A DNA stretch of 64,000 nucleotides, taken from contig JAALGY010000038.1 of the NCBI GenBank assembly GCA_032358165.1, positions 1,674,001 through 1,738,000 on the forward strand, in the 5' to 3' direction. Both the position numbers and the translations under genes were made by a program. Below, piece after piece: positions 11,488 through 24,072 of the stretch; the stretch's first letter is position 1; the number at the start of each line of letters is the position of its first letter. Under the pieces are notes generated by a model that did not search any database, was not told where the DNA came from, and saw only the letters and a list, made by a program, of their open reading frames with translations. The DNA is from Diplosphaera chodatii. Its lineage: Eukaryota; Chlorophyta; Trebouxiophyceae; Prasiolales; Stichococcaceae.

Positions 11488-12554
11488 TGGTTGCAAGTGC
11501 CGTGCTGCAAACCCATATATACATAAATGACCGCTTCTGCAATTAGCAACGGCGTTGCCCATCGTGCCAATCGTTGCTGGCCATCAACAGCGGCGCTCCC
11601 CATCAAGCAAGGCGGCGCTACCCATCACACTTCAGACGAGCGCTGAACCAAATGCTTTCCCATCAGCCAGACACTTTAGTGCTTGCGGACTGTCAAGCAA
11701 GACTGTCGCGCGTGTTGCTTCGGGCGCATCCACCTTCTCCCAGCATTTGCCAGCATCAGCTGCGGCTGTGGGGCAGTCCTCTGTGCACTCACTCTCGTAT
11801 ATGGTGTTTGGACTGGTTGTGCGTGTGCGCTACTGCTAGCACTGATGGCCAGCGCTGCGCGCTGGCCTTCGTTGGTGCCTCAGTGGGCAAGTAGAGTGCT
11901 GCCCACCCGCCCATGCTCACGTCCAGCAGCTGAGTACCTGAGTCGCCCCTTGCCCTGCAGCCTGGCCTACAGTCTCAGATATCGCAGCCCATGGCCCATT
12001 TAGCTTGCCATCGTGGCACATGCTTACTCACCCGCCTACACACTACTTGTACGTCTGAGTATATTCTCCGTATGTATACCTCTGACAACATATCCAGCAC
12101 AAGTAGGCTTGCAGCCAAGCTTGGTATTCTCGGTCTAGAGCAAACAGCTGTATGTGACCAGTCGTCGTATATGGGGTTCAACCGCCTTCGTTCAGATGGC
12201 GTGGCAAGCTGCAGTGCGGGATGTGGCCGCTTTTATCACGTTCACGCAAGGGCTGGTCCTCAGCTCCTCACGTCAGGCTTGTGCTTTCTTGACAGTTGTT
12301 AACGTGCCTAGCCTCGTGCCCAGTGCGGCCATCGGCACGGTGCCAAATCGTGCAACTATCAGGCAAAAATCACTCAAACATCAGTGCATCAAGGAAATGC
12401 GTAGCATCTGGAATGATGTGCCGAGCGTAAGGTGTACTCGCACCGAGGCAACCAGCCCATCATTTGCTGCACGTGACGACCGCCCTGTGACCACCAACAA
12501 TGCAAGGACCAATGCCTTGACAGTGTGCTCCTCACACTCTCATGCCCATGCGCA

Positions 12555-14169
12555 TCACAGCGGCTCCACGCACACAAAGCTCTTGCGGTTGCCGACGGTG
12601 AGCGTCAGGTCGTCCTCGATGATGCGGAAGTCACGGAAACCGTGCGCCGCGCTGCCTGGGAACTGGATCTCCGCCCGCCCATTGTCGTCCTGCAGCAACC
12701 ATTGTGCATGAGGATCTGCTGATTCTGCTGTAGCAGTGCTGCTGCAGTGCAATCCAGCTAGAGCATAACTGGGATTGATCAGCCAGGCGCAGTGTTGGGT
12801 TTGGGTCTCTGCTCGTCGCGGACCACTGACAGTACACTGTAAGATGAGGGCCCTGCAACCCACCATGGACGGATTGTGCTCCTTCATGGCGGCCACCCAG
12901 CGCTCGCGGTCCTCAGGGTGCTTGGGGAAGATGGCCACGCCGGAGAAGTACACGTCCTGTCGGCCTGGCTTCTGCAGCAGACGAGGTGTTGCGCAGTCGT
13001 TGGAAGCGCATTCGTCACAGCGTGCGTATGTTGATGGCAGGTGCATGGCAAAGGGAAATGTAGTCAGGTGCTTCAATGTCTGTCAGCGGGGCTGCAAAGG
13101 ACACCAACCTCGCCAGTGACTGCATAGTGGCCCAGCGTCTTCTGGACGCCTTCGACGCCATCCAGCTCCCCACCAATGATCTGCGAGTTTTTACAGCAGC
13201 TAGCTACAATTGGTAGCATCTGTACCTTCAGCATGATTGCAATAAATGACGCTGAGTTCGCAGAGCAGTACAGCGTGTTATGCCGTGTGGTGTACACCTG
13301 GAAGCTGGCCTCTGTCGAGTACTGCTCCGGCGACTCCACGCCCTGCAGCAGCTCCACGCCCTGCAGGTGCAGCTGCGGACAGCCAACCACAAGCGCTGTT
13401 GTCGATGACCTGCCCAACTAACCGGCTTCAGAGCAAAGCGCACAAATGGCAGCACAGCACACATCCACCCAGATGCAACTGACTCGACAAGTCACGCACC
13501 TTGAGATCCTTGGGGCCAAACTGATTGAAGGTGAGCGTGCCCAGTGTCAGGGAGCCGTCGGCGTCCACGAAGCTGGTGTTGTTGAGCACCTGGCGGAAGC
13601 GGCCCCGAATGCTCTCCGCCGTGATCTGTTAGGAGTGGCAGAGACGCCAACCCCTCAGCACAAGGCTGTGGTGCAGGTATATTGCACACCAGACACCAGG
13701 GATGTCTGGGGAAGAGAAGAGGTGTACATGCGCTGTTGCATGCGATACTGTACCTCCGGAATGCCCTGCTCCTGCACGATGCTGTCGATCTGCTCCAGCA
13801 CTGGTAGGGCATCTGGCGGGAATGCTGTGGCGGCGTCATTGGTCCGAATGACGTCCCTGAGCTTCTGCGTCAGCTCGGGCAGCTGGTCTGTGGATGTGGC
13901 TGCGACCACGTGCCGGCAGGCCTGCGGCTGTCGGCATGCGCGCTGGAAACTTGGGGTGCACCTGCATCAGACTGCATTGCTGACCAGATGCTACTTCTTC
14001 AGCAGGTGCACTCCGGATGGCAAGACACACAATGTGCGTCTGACATCAGGCCTGGAAGCAATCCACGGGGACGTTGTTGGCACCTGAACGTGGACCGCAG
14101 CGACAAACGCTGTGCCTGTGGCCGATGGATCAGTCCACCCTGGCACGTGCGCCGAGCCTGGGCCTGCAT
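12555..14169 (-). CDS. Putative plastid lipid-associated (PAP/fibrillin-like) protein
   Basis: Six phase-0 exons in transcript order: 13754-13921, 13500-13625, 13298-13372, 13109-13180, 12864-12971 and 12555-12689 (TGA). A likely first exon begins at ATG 14169 (MQAQARRTCQGGLIHRPQ..), Arg/Ser-rich and acid-free like a chloroplast transit peptide. Its joint to the next exon is unresolved, so the start is uncertain. The leading helix (LPELTQKLRDVIR...LPVLEQIDSIVQEQG) resembles the N-terminal helix of fibrillins. Then come beta-rich pieces (GRFRQVLNN, SLTLGTLTFNQF, LHLQGVELLQGVE). The end DDLTLTVGNRKSFVCVE is like the D-L-x-I-x-x-G-x-x-x-S-x-x-V strand closing PAP domains. Fibrillins sit on plastoglobules or thylakoids and bind lipids. 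The family call is tentative; the exon chain is good. Confidence 0.45.
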
Positions 14170-14714
14170 GCTGGCGCTGCGCAGCGTGCCTGTCAGTCTG
14201 TTACAGCTCGCTCAGCGCGTGGAATGTGCTGTGGGTGAGAAGTGAGCGACCGGTCGTGGCCACATGATGGGCATGGCGAGTGTCTGGTACCTGCTTCCTG
14301 CCGGCAGCTTCCAGGCGTACCTCGAGTTGCACCTTGCCAACTGAGCCTGCTGTCGCAGGCTGCAGTCGTCCCGTTGCCGCAAAACATGTCAAGGACACTG
14401 TGCAGTGGCTTTTGTATGTGCTAGTAATTGTGACAACAACTCCCTCTATTGACGAGTTTTGGAACACAGAGACAGTGAACAGGTGTTACCAGCCGAGTTA
14501 CGACTGCCTCGACAGCAAACGGCAGGAACTGCGAGGTTCCTGCCGGGCCATATGTCTACACAGAGATAGATCACCGCGGTGACGGTGAAGATAGGTCGTA
14601 GGGCCTCTGTGACATGCACGTGCGTCAGCGGCACATGCACGCGCAATGCCCGAGAGGTGCCTAGCATCATGCGCAGCTCACTGATCGTCTGCCAGGCCGG
14701 CTGATGCGCTGACA
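14170..14714. other. Divergent intergenic/promoter region
   Basis: Lies between the putative 5' end of the minus-strand gene at 14169 and the ATG at 14715, so it must carry both promoters. No recognisable motif was identified. Confidence 0.4.
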
Positions 14715-17700
14715 ATGAGCGTCAAGGGCACGCCACGTGGCGGCGGGACCTACGGCAAGCACTGGAGCCATGAGACCGTGCCGATTGCCGGTGAGGCGGA
14801 TCCGCAGCACGAGCAGAGGGGCATGCCAGCGGTGTCACACGAATGTGCGCAAGGGAGATTCAAGTCGTTCGTGCGCATAGGTGAGGAGTATTCGCAGTAC
14901 GGATCAGAGCCATCCACGCCGCTGGAAGGCCAGGGCTACCGCCCCGAACAGGTGAGCAACAGCGTACTGCGCAAACCCAACCAGCACTTTTCGCGCAACC
15001 CCAGGCATCATTGCTGCCATCGTGCACACCACAAGGCAGTTTAGCAAAGTGGCGACACGGCCCGAACAAATGGTGATTCTCGCGAGCCACAGGTGTTCGA
15101 CCTATCGCTGGACTATGATGACGACGAGGACCTGCTGCTGGACTGGCGGCCGCAGGGGGCGCGGCTGGTGTGCTGCGGCTGGGGGCTGCCCTGCATCCTG
15201 CCCGAGTGGTGGTACCGCCTCCTGCCGCGGCAGCGCCGGGTGAGACTCGATGTCGCGGCTGCCTCTCACCCTCATGCTTCCGTCGGCGCAATGGACAAGC
15301 GGATGCACCACACAGGCGTGTGACACGCGGCCGATGCAACACTTAGCCCCCTTGCCTGCGTTGCTTGCAGGTCATACTGATATGCTTTGGCAGCATCGCG
15401 GCGGCTGCGCTGCTGCTGGTCGCTGCAGTCGTGCTGCTGGGCGTGCAGATCAGCGGCTTTGGCTTCCAGCACCGCTCCGCACCCGCCACAGCCAGCAGCG
15501 GTGACGCCTGCAGCTGGGACGCCTTCCGCCTGCCGCCGCATGCAGTGCCAACACACTACAACCTCACATTTGATGTGTCGTTCTCGCCAGCCCAGGTGAA
15601 TGGGGGACGGCCGCCATGCCATCTATTGTTACTACTGACGATGCTTGTCAGGTGCATGATGCCGTCACATTGTCCCGAGCCATCTGTCCCCTGCATCGGT
15701 CGACAGGTGATCGGCAGAGCAGACATTGGTGTTGACATTCGTGAGCCGTCCCGCTGCATCGTGCTGCATGCGGTGCACCTCAATTTCAGCAGCATCGAGT
15801 TCGCCTCACAGACAGGTGCCCACTTCTGGTCTGGCATCCCGGGGCTGCCTGATGGCACCGACTTGCAGTCTTGTTGCTTGTGGGCTTGCAGGCTTGTCTG
15901 TGCATTGCCCCAAAGCATCCAGCGTACTCAGCAAGTTCCTGATCCCCACAGGCACATGGGAGCGATCAGCAGCTCAGCGGGATCAGGTGGTGCTGCGATT
16001 TCCAGATCCGCTGCCGAGAGGGCACGGGTTGCTGTCGTTGCAGTTCCAGTACGCCCTGCGGCCGGGGCTCAGTGGCTTGTACCTGGCAACCTCCAGATGT
16101 GAGTTTTTATGGGTATAGCTACAAATCAATCTGAATGTGGAGCATCTAGCACATTCTTCGCCAAGGAAGTTGGCCGGGATCTAGATGTGTCAAGCAATGA
16201 GCTGTGCCAACGGCCTCACCGTGTGTGTTGGTGCCATGGCAGCGGATGATGGCAAGGCGCAGAACTTCGCCATCACCGACTTTGAAGCGACCGCAGCGCG
16301 CAAGGCCTTCCCCTGCTTTGACGAGCCGCAGCTGAAGGTGATGCCCCTTCTTCCAGGCCTGGGACAGCTAGGTCGTTGATGCATGACGTCGAACAGCGCA
16401 TGGTGTACCGACATGTGGTCTGTCACTGCTCCAGGCGCCTTTCCAGCTGCAGCTGACGGCGCCCACAGGGCTGGCGGCTGTGTCCAACACGCACAAGGTG
16501 TCCGAGCAGGATGTTGGGGGCGGCCGCACTCGCCACGTGTTCGCAGAGACACCGCCCATGTCGACCTACCTGTTTGCCATGGTGGGGTGCCTCAGCCTCA
16601 TGCCACATAGACTGCAGCTGAGATAGGTGGTATGCCTTCAGAAATATCCCTAAATTGTGGAGGAGGCAGACCTGAGAAGTTTGACACCTCACGACATGCT
16701 GCTGTGACAGGTGGTTGGCAATATGAAATATGTACACTGGGAGGTGGGCAGCGTAACGATTTGCGTGTGGGCGGTGCCTGGCCGGTCAGTGCCTGGACAC
16801 TTGGTCTTGCCTGCTTGTTGTGTATCTTGGTGCAGCACCTCCCTTCGATCGTCATTATCAACAAATAACATCAGATGCCAGTATGCTGCAGGTCCAAAGC
16901 TCAGCTGGACAGTGCAGCCAGAATCGCCTCCGTCCTGCTTCCCTACTACGAGAAGCTGTTCGGCATGCCGTACCCTCTGCAAAAGCTTGATCTGGTGCGT
17001 GACGCCAGCAGATCGAGCTGCTGACAGTCAGCACAAGCTGCTCAGCCAAGATCTGCTCGAGCTTTATCATGAGACTCATCAGGATCGTGCCACCCAATGT
17101 GTTTCACGAGTCTTCATACCGCTGCCTGTAGGTTGCGGTGCCAGAGTATGCCGGGGGCGCCATGGAGAATTGGGGCCTGATCACGTTTCGGGAGTCCTAC
17201 CTGCTTGCAGACCCTGAGACGGCCGGGCTGCAGGAGCAGCTGGGTGTTGCGTCCATCATCGCCCACGAGATGGCGCACATGGTGCGTCCCCGCGCCCCTT
17301 CAGGCTCTCGCACATACTTTCTTCCTGCGCTCTAGCCCATCCGTTGGGTGAATCAAACATGATCTCCTCCAGTGTGTAGGCTCGAACCCTTGAGCGCTGG
17401 TTCGTTCTGTGTGCAGTGGTTTGGCGACACTGCGACATTCGCATTCTGGGGCGACCTGTGGCTGGCCGAGGGCCCAGCAACCTACTTCGAGGTGAGGCTG
17501 GCTGCGCGTGATGCTGCTCCTGTGCACCTTGGGACCCGCTGTAGACCATGTGTTGGTGATCCGTGCTGTCCGAAGCATGAGTGTCCAGCAAGTTGACCAC
17601 CTTTATGGCAAGGAAAGCAGAAGTGCGCCTCAACTGGGCGCACGCCTTGAGTGCAGAATGTGGGCGGCGAGGCAGCATTTGCGGGGGCGGCCTTCCTGGA

Positions 17701-20700
17701 CCGCTTCTATGCGGACAGCGTGACGCGGTTCCTGGACCACGACGCTGCTGCGGGCGCGACACACGCTCTGGCCACTGATGCGTCCGGTGCGCATCCGCGC
17801 TGTGTTTACTATGCAGAGTGTTTGCTGAGAGATGTGCACACACCTTTTGCCCAAGGCAAATCTATATAAAAGGTGCAACAGTAACTGGCCATGTTCCGTG
17901 CAGAGGTGGGGAGCGATGCAGCGATCGAGAGCTTCTTCGACCCTGTGGTCTACGAGAAAGGTGGGCAGCACCTGCCGCCATCTGGTGGCGCTCTGCCAAG
18001 CAGTCTACGTGTGCACGCTGGCTAAGACATGGACATGACGTGCTACCCCTGCTGACGCAGGTGCGGCGCTGCTCCGCATGCTGCGCGCGTACCTCAACCG
18101 CGACGTCAGCCCGGTGCCGCGACTGCGACGGCGCATGCTGGCGGGCACCTCAGTCCGGGTCGCAGCATCAGCGCTGGCAGACGGCCACCCAGCAGCGACC
18201 GGCAGCAGCAGCAGGGCGCTTCAGGGGGCGGCAGCAGGCAGCGGCAACAGCAGCGGAGATGACACCTTCATCTCCGGCCTGCAGCAATATCTAGCAGCCC
18301 ACAGATATGGGAGCGCCACAACAGCCGATCTGTGGGGTGCGCTCGGCAAGGCGTCAGGTATGCTATACAGACTGGGGTACATCGGCTCGAGTCCAAAGCC
18401 CTTCAACCTGTGGTCTTCGGCTGCTGGCACACACGTCAAGTATCTGCTGAACCTCACTCATGTTATTAGACAGCTTGCCAGCAATAGTGGACCGCTCGTA
18501 CTGCAGGGTCTGACGTCGGCCAGTGGATGGATGCCTGGACGCACCAGCCCGGCTTCCCGCTCATCACGCTGCGCATTGCTGGGCAGGACGACGAGGCAGA
18601 GGACGATGACAGCAATGACGACGATGATCAGGGCGCCGGCAGCTCCGCACCGCTGCGCCTGACAGCACAGCAGGTGGGTGTCCTGTGCAGGAGTTCCTAT
18701 TTGCTGTTGGATGCTCTCTCCACTCAAGAACAGCTGCAACTTGTCGACGTGTTGCTCGTGCAGGAGACTTTTGCGTCCGGCCAGCAGCTGGCGTGTGATG
18801 GCTCCGGCAAGGGCAGCGCACGCCGGCCGTGGTGGCTGCCGCTGGCGCACCTCGCAGGCGGCTCGAGTGGGAGCAGCGTCAGCCCCGCCGGCTGGGTGGT
18901 CCTGGACGACTGCTCGACAGGTGCTTGCCACATTTCAATCAGACAAAAAGCGCTGTCCAGTACATCAGTGCACTTCAATATGACAAAGCTTGGTCCTCAG
19001 CGGCTCCAGTCTGGTGGCTGCACTGTAATGCCAAGCTGATGCAGGAGTCTGAGAGCCGTGTGGGTGATTTGGTCACACCTGGCACGTCAACACGTGATTT
19101 TGCAACCCCTGCAGATAGGCCGCTGCTGGAGCTGACGAGCGGCACTGGCGCCTGGGCGAAGCTGAACGCGGGGCAGCTGGCGCCTGTGCGGGTGCAGTAC
19201 CCCGCCCGCCTGTGGACAGCCCTCGCGGCGGCCGCGCAGCACCCAGACCAGCTGCCAGAGGTGTGGTGTGGCGCACTTCCTGCCGCACTGAGGTGCTGGG
19301 TGCGTGGCGGAGCCTGCGCCGTGTGGTGCACCCCTTCAATGAGGTGATCAGTGATCTTGCACTGACTCAGCAGCTCGGGCGTGTGCCTGCAGGTGGATGT
19401 GGCCGGCTTGATCGATGACGCGTGGGCGATTGCCAAGGCGGGGCGCGGCCGCATCACCCCCTTCCTGAACCTCATCAGGTGCGCCGGCTGCTGGCAGGGT
19501 GCCCCACTGCCCTGTGGCGGCTGCACATAGCTGCACCTTGTTTCAATACTCAGCAGGTGGCAGGGCAGTCCATCATCAATCATGCGGTGCCTGCCTGTCA
19601 TGCAGGGCGTTGGCAAAGAGAGGCGGGGCGGAGTACTCCCCCTGGACGGTGGCCACTCGGCACTTGGGTGAAGTGCACGCGTTCCTCAGCAGCGGCACAG
19701 ACAGAAGCGAGTGCGCTGAGGCGTGGACGTCTTTCGTGCAGAAGGAGGCGAGCCGAATCCCTGACCATGCTTCCAGCTGTCGTGGACTTGGCGTGCGCAC
19801 GTCACTCTTGTGCTGCATGTTACGTCTTGCACGGCCATGCCGATGAGCTTGCTGTTTATCTTGGCAGGTGTTGCGCAGCGCATTGCCAGCGGTCATTGGC
19901 GATGGCGGTCATGGCAGCTTTGTGGTGGGGGCAGATGACTCCACTGGGATGCGCCTGATACGACCAGCCATCCTGCGCCTGGCGGGTGGGTGGGAACAGC
20001 TACATTGCGCATGTGTGGCAGGCGCTACCACCGCCACATCACGGATTAAGGCTTGTCACCGGCACAAGTACCTGCAAAAGTTGAATGCTGCCTGGCATTC
20101 ATACTGCTTTAAAGAAGGCAAAGGTAGTGTGGAGACGAGACATCTGACTCAGCATGGCACTTGCCGACCCCGACTCAGCACCTGCGCTTGCTGCGCAGGC
20201 GACTTCGGCAACGCCACGCTGCAGGCGGAGGCCGCGCAGCTGCTGCGGGCCGCCCAGGACAGCGGCGCCGCCATCCCGCCGGACCTGGTGGCGGTGGTGG
20301 GGCAGCTGGCGGTGCAGAGCGGCGACGCCATCGCCATCTACCGCGTCACCAACACGTTCCAGAAGGTGCATGGGCAGGCAGCGACCCACTGTCAGCTGCC
20401 ACTGATGTCTGTCATGCACAGGGTGTGCTGGTGTCAGTCGTTTGCCAATGGAGGCTTGCAGCTCACCAGCAGGACGGCTGGCAGACGCCCCCAGGGTTGC
20501 AAGCGTCAACACATTAGTACCGCAACGGCTGCCTTGTGTCTGGCAACCGGTGCCCCTGGCAGTAAAGCGCTCCCAACCGCCTGTGCATCATCAGCAAGTG
20601 GCACGAGCACTGGTGCAGGACCCGTCGCCGGCGGCTCGCGACCGGGCGCTGAGCGCCCTGGTGGCCGTCACGCAGCTGTACCAGGTCGACCGCGTGCTGT

Positions 20701-21428
20701 CCATCGTGCTGAGCCACGGCACGCGCTCGCAGGTGTGGCCCGGCTGACGCGAGGAAGTGGCAGTGGCTGGTTGCTTCCTGCAGAGTTCACAGCTGCATGT
20801 GCAGCACATACGAGTGTGGCCGACCAGGTTGCGGGACAACACTCATGGTCGGTTGCCGCAGGACATGGTGCCACTGGTGCGCGGCCTGCTTGGCAGCGCC
20901 AGCGGCGCACCTCCGGCGGCCGCCTGGAAGTTCCTCCAGGGGTGAGCTCATTTGGGCCTTGGGGGCTGGCATGCTCTGTCTGCAGTGATGCTACGTGGGG
21001 CTGAAAACCTGCTCCTCAGCCTTTGCCAGCCAGCAGGAGGCTTTGGCAGCGCGTGCACCTGCGCATAACACTGCAGGCATGTGAAGGAGCTGTACGACAG
21101 GCTGGACGGCGGCACGCGAGCAGCTGGATCGGTGGCGGGTCTGGTTGTGGATGCAGCCAAGCAGCCGGCGGCGGGCGTCACGGCAGAGCAGCTGCAGGCA
21201 CTGTTCCACATGCACGAGGGGGTGAGCGACGAGCATGTTGTGTTGCTGGAAGCAGCTGCTGCTGCGAATACCTGCGGCAACTGACGTTTCTCAACGCTGA
21301 GCTGTGCTACTGCGCAGGTGCTGCCTCAGAAGCCGTACCTGGATACTGCATTGGCAGCGGTGCGGAGCAATGGTGCATGGCTGGAGCGGCATGCTGAGGA
21401 GCTGTGTGACTGGCTTGACGACCGATGA
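14715..21428 (+). CDS. M1-family zinc aminopeptidase, type II membrane protein
   Basis: A 25-exon model closes in frame (3,495 nt, 1,164 aa), from ATG 14715 to TGA 21426-21428. The first exons are 14715-14951, 15093-15239, 15371-15595 and 15707-15815; the last is 21318-21428. It removes N-terminal residues from peptides using one Zn. A 128-residue acidic cytosolic tail precedes a single hydrophobic anchor (about 129-155, LICFGSIAAAALLLVAAVV), so the catalytic part should be lumenal or extracellular. Seen: exopeptidase motif GAMEN 437-441, HEMAH 473-477, third Zn ligand Glu496 exactly 18 residues later, and the transition-state Tyr at about 563 in VVYEKGAALLRML. The C-terminal helical domain (KLNAGQ..RVQYP onward) matches ERAP1-type ends. 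Odd: the usual NEGFA motif reads AEGPA. An acidic DDEAEDDD loop is inserted near exon 15. Confidence 0.93.
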
Positions 21429-21995
21429 TGAGTTGCAGTGCCGGGGGCGCAAGGCGTACTACACTGGAATTGGGCTTGACAGGGTGTGTGCCATCCCGCA
21501 GAACATTGCTGTCACGTTGCGGCAAGCTATGCTATGTTTGTGGTTTCGTTGTAAGAGGATGTGCTGGGGAGCGTCCCATGTCCCTCTTGTGATCACAGCA
21601 TCATTCGATGACATTGGCTTGCTGGATTGTGCCTCAAATTCATATTCGTTGCCCCACACCATTGTCTGGCTACAAACCACAAACACGAACAATATGTCTC
21701 AGATCCCCGCTGCACTAGCAGTGTTTGATGACCTCTGATGCTCTTTTGAGCTGTTTTCAACCTGCTGAGCCATCTGCCGACTACAGCTGCTGTCGCTGGC
21801 TGCTTTCGCCAACGCTGCGGCGCTGCGGGCAAGGACGATCAGCGGCGTCGGCTTGGCAGCGGGAGGCCACTGCATGACCAGCCCCGTCAGAGGGCGGCCG
21901 CCGCCTGCTCTATCTCCAACGGGCGGCACCCGGCTGCGAGTTGCAATGAACGACCTCACAGGTGCGGTGTGGCATACTGCACGGCTGACTGGATG
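21429..21995. other. Intergenic, tail-to-tail
   Basis: 3' flanks of two convergent genes. A TGTAA, the common green-algal polyadenylation signal, occurs at about 21548, roughly 120 nt after the aminopeptidase stop. No gene seen. Confidence 0.5.
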
Positions 21996-23096
21996 TCACA
22001 GGGCGGCAGCTGCCTGCTCCGGGGCCGGCGGCGGCGCCAGGCTGCGGGTGAGGATCAGCGCATCCCGCCCGTCCGCCAGCTTGTAGTAGTCCTTCACCAC
22101 CTCCGCCTCCTGGAAGCCGAACTTCTTGTAGAAGTTGGCGGCCTCCTGCGGGTCCCACCGAGAGGAGGCTTCGATGACGCGTGATCAGAACACACTGACA
22201 TATCGCAGGCAGCTTGCGGCCTGCTGTGCATCTGTGTGCTGAAAAGGGTCAACAGCGGCACCTTGTTCGTGGACTGCACATGCAGGTACGCCGACTTGAT
22301 GTTTGGGTCTGCCTGAGCCGCCTCAATGGACCGCTCTATCAGCTGCCGGCCTGCGCAGTCCGCAACGAATGTGTTGTTGCATACTCGTGCATCTGCAGGC
22401 AAGCAGTGCCCAGCACACCGTGCTCACGGTAGCCACAGCGGACGGCAACAGCAATCTGCTGGGACATCTGGCGCACCCAGGCCGAGGCCGCGGTACGGCG
22501 CCAACACACCAATGGTCATGACATACATCTGCACCCAAGCATCGGAACGTTTGAAGCCGGCAAGGTGATCACGCTTCATCGCTGCATCTCTGCATGTCTT
22601 GACGCACACAGCGCGTGGCTCCAAACAGCATCGCCATTGCACCTTCGCCGTGAAGTCCGCCTTCTGCAGCTCCAGGCGGCACGCGATGGCGCCCACCAGC
22701 ACATCGTTGTGGTATGCTGCAGGTGCAATGTGTACGTTCCATGTCACACTGCCGGTACACAGCATTGGCGCAGGCTGTGTTCGTCTGCACACTACATGCT
22801 GCATCCGCAGACCGCTGCTGTACACTACCAGCCTCACCCAGCTGCGTCACATCACCAGCGGCGCAGCACTCCCTGTAGAACCCATCCTGATGCATGACAC
22901 AACAGCGTCGATTGGCACACGTGCAAATGCAGGCTGTTTTAGCGATCGAGCAATGGATCATAGAGGTGTCGAGCGGCGGCACCTGGTACTTGATGGGGAA
23001 GATCGCCGCATTGAGCATCTTGAGCTGCTCGATGTTCTTGGACCGCAGGCCGCCGAAGGTGACCTGAAGCTTCGGCTCCTGCGTCGCCGTCCCCAT
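21996..23096 (-). CDS. NAA50: N-alpha-acetyltransferase 50 (NatE catalytic subunit)
   Basis: Six exons in transcript order: 22983-23096, 22838-22886, 22643-22716, 22477-22528, 22262-22350 and 21996-22145. Phases fit and the product is 175 aa, normal for NAA50. The reaction is acetyl-CoA transfer to the N-terminal Met of nascent proteins in the cytosol, in NatA/NatE. Seen in family order: GGLRSKNIEQLKMLNAAIFP (N-terminal helix with the FP motif), FYRE, LAYHNDVLVGAIACRLE (strands beta2-3), MYVMTIGVLAPYRGLGLG running into GRQL across an intron (acetyl-CoA loop R-x-x-G-x-G), YLHVQSTN (substrate strand), NFYKKFGF and DYYKL at the C-terminus. The start is the ATG before GTATQEPKL. A short Ala/Pro tail follows the fold. 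No motif is missing. Confidence 0.92.
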
Positions 23097-24072
23097 CAGG
23101 CTGCGCACAGGAGTGCGTCGATTGAAGCCAATCACAAGCAATCACTGAGTGAACGAGTGAACAGTGGCTATGGCGCGCGATGACTTTAATCGCGCAAGCT
23201 GAGCGCGCGGGCCCATCTGCCTGAACATGCAATGCGATCATGTATGGATGGCTGCTCAAATTTTTTGTCATTGGGGCTGGCAAATAAGTGATGCTTCCTG
23301 CTTCCTGACGCTGTGCTTCCAGCTCCACAGCGCCATCGCACCAGAACGGCCGCTGGGCCGCACGCAGCCCACACAGCGTGGTGGGGCTACTGCTATCGTG
23401 GTGAATTGGTCAAAGAAGACGAGCTCATGGCTGGAAAGAGACGCTAATTGCATGGCATTAGCACCCTCCCCCGAACCTCATGTACAAACACATCATGCGC
23501 TCCGCACCTCGCACGACGCACGTGGCGGTGGCTGCTTGCACGTCGCCTGTGGCGCAGGGCCGCGGCTGGCAGGCCTGACGGCCTTGCGATGCTGATGTCC
23601 GACGCTGCACGCAACGCTGGCATGTGCATGGCTTGCAACGCTGTCCGCTGTCTACAAAGGCATCTCTTCTGAAAGGACCTGGAGGCTAAGAAACTCCCCC
23701 GCTGTTTCAATGGAACAGATGAGATGTGTGGATTGCAAGACGTGCTGTGTACCAATGTCGAGGGCAAGAAAGCAGCAGTAGCGGCAACGGCCGCGAAACT
23801 AGACCAACTTGTGAGAAGAGCCTTCTGCGAACCCAAGCGATGCGGCTACAGTGAAATTCTGGCCGCCGCAGGCCGCACAGATTATAGATCGCCTCGCAGT
23901 GCTGCGCACGTGATTTGACGTCAGCAACATGCATCGATGGCCCGGTGGTGCTCTCCACATCAGTGGCCATGTAGCTTTCACTGGCACTTTGCGCGTGCTT
24001 GTATCCACCTCTAAGATTGCTGGGTGATGGTGGAACCAAGCTGAAGGTTCGGCAGTGATTAGTTGGAGGCTC
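23097..24072. other. Divergent intergenic/promoter region
   Basis: Lies between the NAA50 start (minus) and the D27-like start (plus). A 64-codon frame at 23724-23918 (+), containing EGKKAAVAATAAKLDQLVRR, has helix-like composition but no partner exon was found, so I do not call it. Confidence 0.4.

Larger units (their letters stand above)
9719..12554. other. Gene-poor region, no confident protein gene
   Basis: Contains a possible retroelement scrap near 10095-10165 and a copy of the tRNA-Ala 5' half at 11453-11487, both listed separately. The open frame 9885-10940 (+, 351 codons) is long but has no recognisable fold and mixed composition. The 11500-12500 part is AT-richer with only short frames. 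Confidence 0.45.

Noticed and set aside
17337..17405. GGGTTCGAGCC on the minus strand as a tRNA T arm
   Set aside because: It lies in an aminopeptidase intron, and no acceptor or anticodon arms can be folded around it.
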